Of a stretch of 64,000 nucleotides of DNA, positions 51,882 through 59,290 are shown one piece after another. The stretch covers positions 496,001-560,000 of the forward strand of contig CAWDNS010000007.1 in assembly GCA_963803775.1 (NCBI GenBank). Direction: 5' to 3'. The notes beneath the pieces were generated by a model that saw only the letters and a program-made list of their open reading frames with translations, was not told the origin of the DNA and did not search any database. The translations under genes were made by a program, and so were the position numbers. This DNA is from JABCZH01 sp963803775. Its GTDB lineage: Bacteria; Acidobacteriota; Terriglobia; Terriglobales; Acidobacteriaceae. Within the stretch, counting starts at the first letter, position 1. The number at the start of each line of letters is the position of its first letter.

Positions 51882-53170
51882 AGAACCCGAATCCAATGTC
51901 GCTTCCGCTGCTGGAAGTTGATCCCGAAATTGCCGCCGCGATTGACAACGAAGTTCGCCGTCAGCACGAAGGTCTGGAACTGATCGCCTCCGAGAACTTC
52001 GTCAGCGAAGCCGTGCTTGAGGCCATGGGATCGGTGTTCACTAATAAGTATGCCGAGGGATATCCCGGCAAGCGTTACTACGGTGGCTGTGAATATGCCG
52101 ACGTTGTGGAGAACCTGGCTCGCGACCGCGCCAAGAAATTATTTGGCGCTGAGTATGCCAATGTCCAGCCGCACGCCGGATCGCAAGCCAACATGGAGGC
52201 GTACAGTGCAGTCATTCAGCCCGATGACACGATTCTCGGCCTCAACCTGGCCCACGGCGGACACCTCACTCACGGCCATCCCCTGAATTTCTCCGGCAAG
52301 ACTTATCGGATCGTGCCTTACGGTGTGACTAAAGAGAGCGAAACTATCGACTACGACGATCTGGAAAAGCTGGCGGAGAAAGAGCACCCCAAGCTCATCA
52401 TCGGCGGAGGCAGCGCGTATCCCCGCATTATTGATTTCGCGCGCATGCGCAAGATCGCCGATAAAGTCGGCGCACTCTTTCTGGTGGATATGGCCCACTT
52501 TGCCGGACTTGTTGCCGGGGGCGTGCACCCATCGCCGGTGCCTCACGCCCACATCGTTACTTCGACGACCCATAAAACATTGAGGGGACCGCGTGCCGGC
52601 ATGATTCTTGCCAGACAGGAATTCGGTGCGGCCATCGACAAAGTGGTTTTTCCCGGGATGCAAGGAGGGCCGTTGGTGCACATTGTTGCAGCCAAAGCTG
52701 TCTGTTTCCTCGAGGCTATGCAACCATCGTTCCGCGACTATGCGCAGCAAGTCGTCGCCAACGCCAAAGTCCTGGCGGAGACCCTCGCCGCCGAGGGCTT
52801 CCGCATCATTTCCGGAGGCACCGACACTCACCTGATGTTGGTCGACGTCTTCGCTAAGGGCATGTTGGGCAGCGAGGCTGAGAAGGCTCTCGGAGACGCT
52901 GGTATCACGGTCAACAAGAATGCGATTCCATTCGACACCAATCCGCCGATGAAGCCCAGCGGCATCCGCATTGGCACACCGGCGTTGACTACGCGAGGCA
53001 TGAAGGAAGCCGAAATGAAGCAAGTCGGCCGCTGGATATCGGAGGCTTTGCAGCATCGCACCGACGCTTCCGTGCTGGGGAAGATCCGTAAGCAAGTGCT
53101 GGGGATGGCTGACGCTTTCCCGCTCTATCCAGAGCGCCGAGCGAAGGCGCAGGCGGAAGCTCGGGTTTGA
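51878..53170 (+). CDS. glyA: serine hydroxymethyltransferase
   Basis: Converts serine and tetrahydrofolate to glycine and 5,10-methylene-THF; 430 residues, PLP-dependent. LIASENFVSEAVLEAMGS, NKYAEGYPGKRYYGGCEY, NVQPHAGSQAN and the PLP lysine K233 in VTSTTHKTLRGPRAG are all present, as is GTPALTTRGM near the end. It overlaps the acetyltransferase by 4 bases. A main one-carbon source, supporting purine and methionine synthesis. Confidence 0.97.
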   Translation: MKNPNPMSLPLLEVDPEIAAAIDNEVRRQHEGLELIASENFVSEAVLEAMGSVFTNKYAEGYPGKRYYGGCEYADVVENLARDRAKKLFGAEYANVQPHAGSQANMEAYSAVIQPDDTILGLNLAHGGHLTHGHPLNFSGKTYRIVPYGVTKESETIDYDDLEKLAEKEHPKLIIGGGSAYPRIIDFARMRKIADKVGALFLVDMAHFAGLVAGGVHPSPVPHAHIVTSTTHKTLRGPRAGMILARQEFGAAIDKVVFPGMQGGPLVHIVAAKAVCFLEAMQPSFRDYAQQVVANAKVLAETLAAEGFRIISGGTDTHLMLVDVFAKGMLGSEAEKALGDAGITVNKNAIPFDTNPPMKPSGIRIGTPALTTRGMKEAEMKQVGRWISEALQHRTDASVLGKIRKQVLGMADAFPLYPERRAKAQAEARV

Positions 53171-53285
53171 GCGCCTAGGCAGTCACGAAAGAGCTTATGG
53201 CAGAGATCGGAGAGGCCTCCCGGAGAGAACGCAGAGAACATCGCGCCTTTATCCACACCATCCTTAGATTACAAATACCAGAATT

Positions 53286-53315
53286 TCTCTGTGAACCCAG
53301 TGTCCTCTGTGGTTA
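53286..53315 (-). repeat. CACAGAGG repeat just before the glycosyltransferase
   Basis: TCTCTGTGAACCCAGTGTCC followed by TCTGTGGTTA: a minus-oriented member of the CACAGAGG family. It ends 9 bases before the GTG start and so occupies the expected ribosome-binding-site region. Confidence 0.7.
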
Positions 53316-53324
53316 AATCCTTTG

Positions 53325-54506
53325 GTGAAGGTCGCCATCGACATCCGGCGGATTACCGAGTTCGGGGTGGGCACCTATACTCGCAACGTGGTTCGCGCCC
53401 TCAGTCGCTTGGATCATACCAATCAATATTTTCTGATCGGCTCACCACAAAAGGTCAAGGAAATCGGCCCGCTGCCGGGGAATTTCCATGCCATTCCTTT
53501 GATGGATGACGGAACCAGCGCCAAGGGTTATTTCGAGTTTCGCGCCATTCTCAAGCGGCTGCAGTGCGATCTCGTCCATATTCCTCACCTTTACTGGATG
53601 CCTCGTACCTTACCCTGTCCTTATGTGATGACCGTACACGATTTGTTAGAGCACCTGTACCGCGCCCGCGCGCGCTCCAGCCTGCGGCGATCATTGCATC
53701 TGCATTTCACGCGGAGGGTGCTGAGCGGCGCGGGCAGGATTCTTGCCGTTTCGAATTTCACCAAGAGCGAAATCGAGAACATTTTTGACATTCCGGCTTC
53801 CCACATTGAAGTGGTTTACAACGCCATCGACGAGCGCTTCTTAAGCGGACATGCGACGGACGCCGACCGACAAGTCCTGGCCGAACGCTACCTGATCAAG
53901 TATCCGTTCCTGCTATATGCGGGCCGCATTAGTCCACACAAAAATGTGGTGAGGATTATCGAAGCTTTCTCGGCCCTGAAAGCGGAATTAGAAAAGGAAG
54001 GAAAATTTCCTGACCTGAAATTGATCATCATCGGCGATGAACTTTCGAAGCATCCCGACCTGCGGCGCACCGTGATCCGCAGCGGGGTGCAGAACGATGT
54101 GCGCTTCCTCGGCTTCATTCCTATCGAAATGCTACGGGTCTTTTACGATGCCGCCAAGATCTTCGTTTTCCCGTCACTGTACGAAGGTTTCGGCCTGCCG
54201 CCTTTGGAAGCCATGGCGCACGGCACTCCAGTCGTCACTTCCAATACCTCGTCGCTGCCTGAGGTGGTGGGTAACGCGGCTGTGCTGGTGAATCCGGAGA
54301 ATGTCTTTGAGATCATGCGAGCGCTGCTTCATTTGCTGCTCGACCAACCGGTCCGCGATGAAATGAAGAAACGCTGCTATGAACAAGCCAAGAGGTTTTC
54401 CTGGGACGCCTCAGCCCGCCGCATTCTAGAAATCTATGCGGAAGTTGCGGCTGCGCCGCACAGCACTGCAGACCGGCGACAACCTGCCGAAACCATCGCC
54501 AGTTGA
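53325..54506 (+). CDS. glycosyltransferase family 4
   Basis: A 393-residue GT-B enzyme that transfers sugar from a nucleotide-sugar donor, probably for polysaccharide or lipid-linked glycan. N-terminal domain: VKVAIDIRRITEFGVGTYTR and VMTVHDLLEHLY. C-terminal domain: LLYAGRISPHKNVVRIIEAF and the donor motif VFPSLYEGFGLPPLEAMAHG with its two Glu residues. GTG start at 53325 (TTG one codon earlier is possible). No good ribosome-binding site; a dispersed repeat occupies the leader. Confidence 0.92.
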   Translation: MKVAIDIRRITEFGVGTYTRNVVRALSRLDHTNQYFLIGSPQKVKEIGPLPGNFHAIPLMDDGTSAKGYFEFRAILKRLQCDLVHIPHLYWMPRTLPCPYVMTVHDLLEHLYRARARSSLRRSLHLHFTRRVLSGAGRILAVSNFTKSEIENIFDIPASHIEVVYNAIDERFLSGHATDADRQVLAERYLIKYPFLLYAGRISPHKNVVRIIEAFSALKAELEKEGKFPDLKLIIIGDELSKHPDLRRTVIRSGVQNDVRFLGFIPIEMLRVFYDAAKIFVFPSLYEGFGLPPLEAMAHGTPVVTSNTSSLPEVVGNAAVLVNPENVFEIMRALLHLLLDQPVRDEMKKRCYEQAKRFSWDASARRILEIYAEVAAAPHSTADRRQPAETIAS

Positions 54507-54525
54507 GCCAAGCTACGCCGAGCGT

Positions 54526-54705
54526 TCACGCACTCTTGATGAGCGGAGTTCCGGGTGAGACCAATCCCTGGCGATGCAGTTTTTGCTCAATGCGCTTGCG
54601 GTCGGGTTCCGCGGTGGCAGCAGCGAGACGTTTACGCAACTGGACGATCTTTTCCTTGCGAGTGCGGCGGCGGCGAATCTCCGGCCTTCGGCTGGGTGCT
54701 GACAT
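54526..54705 (-). CDS. very small basic protein (DUF6800-like)
   Basis: A 59-residue protein: an Arg-rich N-terminus (SRRPEIRRRRTRKEKI), a helical middle KIVQLRKRLAAATAEPDRKR, and a short C-terminal tail. The pattern RRRRxRKxKxxxLRKRxAxA matches what I remember of DUF6800, tiny basic proteins of unknown function, possibly nucleic-acid binding. The ATG has AGGAG 9 bases upstream. It converges with the glycosyltransferase gene 19 bases away. Easily missed because of its size. Confidence 0.7.
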   Translation of the reverse strand: MSAPSRRPEIRRRRTRKEKIVQLRKRLAAATAEPDRKRIEQKLHRQGLVSPGTPLIKSA

Positions 54706-54999
54706 AAGGATGACTCCTGATTAGATGGCTTGAATAACCTCATTCATCATAGACGCTGGGCGGGGATCGCGCAAAGGCGGGTGCAGTCATCCCAACCTAG
54801 GGCGAGGGGCGAGTAAGATCATCGGCGTACTGCTTTTTGCCCTGTCCTGAGGGCGGCTCTGCGCTCGAAGCAGGGCTCATAGATGGTTCACCAGGTTTTC
54901 CAGCGATTCTCTGCTGTTGGTCAAATAATTCGTCTTCGTTTCATTGGAGTATCCGGCGCGAGATGTGAGGACGTGATGATTCGGGAGACGAGATCCGTT
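54706..54999. other. non-coding gap
   Basis: No gene that I can support. It separates the tiny basic protein from the DinB-SUMF1 fusion; the sequence CCTGTCCTGAGGGCGG at 54841-54856 resembles a fragment of a dispersed repeat. Confidence 0.4.
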
Positions 55000-56526
55000 T
55001 CATGGGAGCTTCCTGGCCAGGCGGAATCCCATGATGGCGTCCCGGTAGTCGGCGGGATTCCTTTCGCGCGTGGCCGGTCGCAGCAGCCACGCCGGAAACA
55101 TCCACGAGCCGCCGCGATCAACTCGGAGGCAATTGCCTTGTCCGTCCTTCGCCTTGGGGTCTCTCGAAGGGGCCTGGTTCGCGCGCCCGTCGGCGGGAAT
55201 GCCGGCGTAGCTGTTGTCGTAACAATCCTCGGTCCACTGCCAAACGTTCCCTGCCATGTCGTAAAGGCCGAACGCGCTCGGGGGCTTCGCGCCCACCGGG
55301 TGGGTCTGGCCATGGTCGCAAAAAAGACCTTCCACTTTTTCGCAGCCGGAGTTGGCATTGAACCAGGCGTGGACAGGAGCGGCAGCGTCGTCATCGCCCC
55401 AGGAGAACTTAGTTGTCGTTCCGGCGCGTGCAGCATATTCCCACTCCGCTTCGCTGGGCAGCCGATAAGGCCCGTTTGCTGAGGCCGCGCCGCCATGCGC
55501 CTTGTGGTTCAACCACGCGATATACGCACGCGCATCCAGCCAGCTCACGCACACCACTGGATCACGGTCAGTCTGCGCATGGCCGGGATTTTTCCAAGTC
55601 AACTTCGGATCCTTCTCCCATTTGAAGATAGCGCGGCCGCGGCCGCAACCATCGCCGGCCGGGTATCCCGTCTCCCGCGCAAATGCCGCGTATTCGCCAC
55701 GAGTGACGTCATACTTGCCCAGGGCGAATGACGGCAATGAGACCTGATGTTGCGGAGCTTCATCAGCAACCGCGTACATACTGCCACCGTGACTCGCGGC
55801 CCAGGATTTTTCCTCGGCTGATGAGCCCATGGTGAAGCTGCCAGCCGGGACCACCACCATCTCGGGACAATCTGGGCAATCGCGAAACACAGTGCCCGGC
55901 GCGCGCTGCGAAGTCGGCGGCGGCGATTCTTGCGCCTGGTGCCGTCGCGTGTCCGGCGGTACCAGATTGTTAGCGCGATAGTAGACCACCAGCTGACCGT
56001 AATGCTCGCCGCTGTGTTCGATGGCGGCCGTCCAGATGGCGGAGTTGTGGGCGAGCCTATTCCCAAAGAATTTCGAGGTTTTGTCCAGCCCCGCGTCGCC
56101 CTGCTGTTGAATCACTTGCGCTCCGTCCGCGACGGCCTCCTGCACGAACTTCACCACGTCGGCCTTGGTCTTGAAAACGTCGCGCGAAGGATTGTCGCCC
56201 TCGCCGAAGTCAGGCCCGAGGTTTGATCCGGAAACCCTGCGTATCAGGACGAAATCCAGTGCGGCGGCGTGGAGAAGATTCTGGGCAAAGGTGCGCTCGT
56301 CTTTCTGCAGCTTGAAATCGTACTTGTCTTCGGGAAAATCCTGGGCCATGGCGACGAGTTTGTTTCCAATGTCGTTCCACGCGTCTAACACCTCGTCGGA
56401 TCGGGAACGCGCAGGACTCGGAGGTTGATTCTGTGACTGTCCCTGACTGTAGAGACTCGTCGCTACGAGGGCAAGCAGAGCAACCGCAAGTATTGCTGCT
56501 TCAGGCCGTTTCGAGGACCGCTTCAT
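55000..56526 (-). CDS. exported DinB-SUMF1 (FGE-like) fusion protein
   Basis: A 508-residue exported protein (signal ILAVALLALVATSLY). Residues about 40-205 are a DinB four-helix domain with three His candidates (NLLHAAALDF, AAIEHSGEHYGQL) for a metal site. Residues about 220-505 are a formylglycine-generating-enzyme-like domain: MVVVPAGSFTMGSSAEE, FALGKYDVTRGEYAAF, RLPSEAEWEYAARAGT, GNVWQWTEDCYD and DRGGSWMFPAWLL. The two active-site Cys of true FGE after GGSW are absent, so it should belong to the non-FGE, EgtB/PvdO-like branch. Function unknown. GGAGGAA precedes the ATG. Confidence 0.82.
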   Translation of the reverse strand: MKRSSKRPEAAILAVALLALVATSLYSQGQSQNQPPSPARSRSDEVLDAWNDIGNKLVAMAQDFPEDKYDFKLQKDERTFAQNLLHAAALDFVLIRRVSGSNLGPDFGEGDNPSRDVFKTKADVVKFVQEAVADGAQVIQQQGDAGLDKTSKFFGNRLAHNSAIWTAAIEHSGEHYGQLVVYYRANNLVPPDTRRHQAQESPPPTSQRAPGTVFRDCPDCPEMVVVPAGSFTMGSSAEEKSWAASHGGSMYAVADEAPQHQVSLPSFALGKYDVTRGEYAAFARETGYPAGDGCGRGRAIFKWEKDPKLTWKNPGHAQTDRDPVVCVSWLDARAYIAWLNHKAHGGAASANGPYRLPSEAEWEYAARAGTTTKFSWGDDDAAAPVHAWFNANSGCEKVEGLFCDHGQTHPVGAKPPSAFGLYDMAGNVWQWTEDCYDNSYAGIPADGRANQAPSRDPKAKDGQGNCLRVDRGGSWMFPAWLLRPATRERNPADYRDAIMGFRLARKLP

Positions 56527-56565
56527 CGGAAATTCCTCCAATACTGGGCGGCAGAGTAGGCCGGT

Positions 56566-59235
56566 TCAAGCCTCGCGAAGCGCAACCATTGGATCGACCT
56601 TGGTTGCGCGCCGGGCCGGAAAATAGCTGGCCACAATAGCAACGGCAAATAAAAGCAAAGGCACCATCAGAAACACAGCCGGATCATGCGGGCGCACACC
56701 GTAAAGCAAACCAGCCATCATTGACGCAACGGATGCGGATAGGACCACGCCCGCAATGACGCCGACGCCCGCAAGAACCATCCCTTTTTGCAGAATCATT
56801 CTGAGAATGTTGGCCCGCTGCGCGCCCAGAGCCATACGAACGCCGATCTCGCGCGATCTCTGGCTGACCATATAAGCCAGCAAGCCGTAGATTCCGAGGG
56901 ATGCCAGAAGCAGCGCCAGTCCGGCAAATCCGCCCACCAGGTCAGCAGAAAAACGGCGTGAAGCCAGTGACCGATCAAGGATGTCGTCCATAGAAGAAAC
57001 ATTAAACACGGGCAAGCCGGGATCAATGCTCTGGATTTCATGCCGAATCTGTGGTTCGAGCAGGGTCGCGGGCAGAGATGTCCGCAACACCACGCTCACT
57101 TGCTTGCTGGGGTCTTGATAGGTCGAAACGTAGATGTGGGGAACGCCATCGATGTCGAGACCATCATTCTTGATATCCTTAATAATGCCCACCACGGTCG
57201 TCCATGGCTTGGTAGGGTTATTTCCGAACCGCACACGGCGGCCCAACGGATCGCGATCCGGCCAATACTTACGAGCGGTGCTTTCATCAATGATGGCCAC
57301 CAGCTGTTTGCCGTCTTCATCGCCCTCGGTGAATGAGCGGCCGCGCAGGAGCGTCGCCTGCAACACCTTTAAATAATCGGGGCTTATCCGAATTCTCTCG
57401 GCGCGCGGATCCTGCGAGGACTCGACCGGTCTATCTTCAATCGCTAAGCCTTCCATCCTTAAGCCACCGACCGCGTTGGGGTTGCTATTGGTGGTCGGTA
57501 GAGATGAGGTGATTGCGGCGAGTTCTACTCCCGGCATTGCCTTCATGCGCCGCAGCAACTCACGATCAAAGGTGACCTTACCAGAAATACCGAGATACGG
57601 ATCCGTCTTCGGATCGTTGGGAACTCCTAGCCACGTGTTTGCCGTGACAACTTGAGTTGGATGAAAGCCTGGATTTTCCTGCAACAGATCCCGCAGCGTA
57701 CGCAGCAGCAAGCCGGCTCCCACCATCAGCATGACGGCAAATGCCAGTTCCGAGACGATTAGAACATCCCGCAATCGGCCGGTCTTAGTGCTGTAGCCGG
57801 ACCCTCGACCGCCTTCACGAATGGCCGAGGAGAGAGTGACTTTTGCCGAATGAAGCGCTGGAGCAAGTCCAAACACTAAGCCGGTAAGAATGGAAATCAA
57901 CAGAGCGAAGGCCAGCACCACCCAGTCGATTCGTACTTCGTTCAGCCGGGGAACGTTCGATGGCACAAAGCGCAGGATGAAACCCAAAGTACCAACCGCG
58001 GTTGCGATTCCCGCGGCACCGCCGATGAGCGACAGCAGCATGGACTCGGTCAGCATCTGGCGCACCACGCGGCCGCGGCTCGCCCCCAGCGCTAACCGCA
58101 CCGCCACCTCTTGTTGTCGTCCCGAAGCGCGCGCCAACATAAGATTGGCAATGTTCAACGATACGATGAAAACGATCAGGATTACCGCACCCAGTAACAC
58201 CAGCAGCATGGGCCGAACATTGCCCACCAAAGTTCCTTGCAATGGGTGAATCTCAATTGTCCATTGCGCCTGCGGCGGGTAATCGGTGGGAAAGTCGTGG
58301 CGCAATTCGTGGGCCATGGCAGTGAGCCGCGCCTGCGCTTGCGCCAGTGTCAGGCCCGGCTTAAGTCGTCCGACTCCAGATCCTAAAACCCGGTTACCAC
58401 GTATTGGCGGGGGAAAGGGATCTCCGCTGAATCCGCCGGCGCCAAACACGTCCACGTCGCCGGAAACTGTCGGTCCAGGATGGCGAAATCCGCGTGGCAG
58501 GACCCCGATGATTGTAAAGGGATCGGTGTCGAGCAGGAGGGTGCGGCCGACAACATTCGGATCGGCGCCATAGGCACGGCGCCACAGTCCATCGCTGATC
58601 ACGGCCACTGAAGCGAAACCGGGCACGAAGTCCTGCGGACCAAACAACCGTCCAATTTGCGGGGTCACACCCAGCATGGAAAAGTAGCTAAAACTGGCAT
58701 TGACCGCCTCGAGACGCTCGGGCTGTTTGGCGCCGGTCAAATTCTCGCTACCCTCGAAGATCGGGGTCACATCTTCAAATACGCCGGCTCGCGTCTGCAA
58801 GTCATCCATTTCGGGCTTGGAAAACGCAACGTCCCGCAATCCTACGCCGGGCTCGTTAAAGTAGATTCTTACCAAACGATCGGGATCGCGGTAGGGCAGA
58901 GAACGCAGCAACACGGCATTCACGATGCTGAAAATGGCCGTGTTGGCTCCCACGCCCAAGGCCAGCGTCAAGACGGCCACGATGGTGAATGTTGGCTTCT
59001 TGCGCAGCACGCGGGAACCGTGGCGCAGGTCTTGCCAGAGGTGGTCCCACCAGAGCCAGCGGCCAGATTCGTAGAAGCGCTCCTGGGATAGCGTCGCATT
59101 GCCGAAGGCCCGGCAAGCTGCTGTTCGGGCATGTTCATAGCTGAGCCCCTCTTGCTGGAGGCGTTCTGTCTCGAGCTCTATGTGGGCATCGATTTCAGCG
59201 TTGAAATCGCTCGGCTTGCGCTTGCGTCGAAACAT
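56566..59235 (-). CDS. ABC-type permease without ATPase (ADOP), copy 2
   Basis: An 889-residue protein of the FtsX/MacB permease type in its acidobacterial duplicated form. A soluble N-terminal helical domain (FRRKRKPSDFNAEIDAHIEL) precedes a first span (TIVAVLTLALGVGANTAIFS), a periplasmic MacB-core, three spans, a second soluble domain and a final three-span FtsX unit. The last part reads GIYGLLAYMVSQRSREIGVR. No ATPase gene is near. Paralogue of, and downstream from, 59291-61957, most likely by tandem duplication. Confidence 0.92.
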   Translation of the reverse strand: MFRRKRKPSDFNAEIDAHIELETERLQQEGLSYEHARTAACRAFGNATLSQERFYESGRWLWWDHLWQDLRHGSRVLRKKPTFTIVAVLTLALGVGANTAIFSIVNAVLLRSLPYRDPDRLVRIYFNEPGVGLRDVAFSKPEMDDLQTRAGVFEDVTPIFEGSENLTGAKQPERLEAVNASFSYFSMLGVTPQIGRLFGPQDFVPGFASVAVISDGLWRRAYGADPNVVGRTLLLDTDPFTIIGVLPRGFRHPGPTVSGDVDVFGAGGFSGDPFPPPIRGNRVLGSGVGRLKPGLTLAQAQARLTAMAHELRHDFPTDYPPQAQWTIEIHPLQGTLVGNVRPMLLVLLGAVILIVFIVSLNIANLMLARASGRQQEVAVRLALGASRGRVVRQMLTESMLLSLIGGAAGIATAVGTLGFILRFVPSNVPRLNEVRIDWVVLAFALLISILTGLVFGLAPALHSAKVTLSSAIREGGRGSGYSTKTGRLRDVLIVSELAFAVMLMVGAGLLLRTLRDLLQENPGFHPTQVVTANTWLGVPNDPKTDPYLGISGKVTFDRELLRRMKAMPGVELAAITSSLPTTNSNPNAVGGLRMEGLAIEDRPVESSQDPRAERIRISPDYLKVLQATLLRGRSFTEGDEDGKQLVAIIDESTARKYWPDRDPLGRRVRFGNNPTKPWTTVVGIIKDIKNDGLDIDGVPHIYVSTYQDPSKQVSVVLRTSLPATLLEPQIRHEIQSIDPGLPVFNVSSMDDILDRSLASRRFSADLVGGFAGLALLLASLGIYGLLAYMVSQRSREIGVRMALGAQRANILRMILQKGMVLAGVGVIAGVVLSASVASMMAGLLYGVRPHDPAVFLMVPLLLFAVAIVASYFPARRATKVDPMVALREA

Positions 59236-59262
59236 AACCTAAGTCTCCTCAGGCCCATCGAC
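59236..59262 (-). pseudogene. relic of the padR 3' end between the permeases
   Basis: The minus strand just before copy 2 reads GATGGGCCTGAGGAGACTTA with GGTTATG. Before copy 1 the end of padR reads CTCGGGCCTGAGGAGACTTA with GGATATG. So the duplicated block began inside the last codons of padR, and this piece now serves only as the ribosome-binding site (GAGGAG) of copy 2. Confidence 0.7.
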
Positions 59263-59290
59263 CGATCAACGGGCTGTAAACAGGGCGAAA

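Noticed and set aside
55000..55660. True formylglycine-generating enzyme
   Set aside because: The two Cys expected after GGSW are replaced (GGSWMFPAWLLRPA), so the oxidase chemistry is unlikely.
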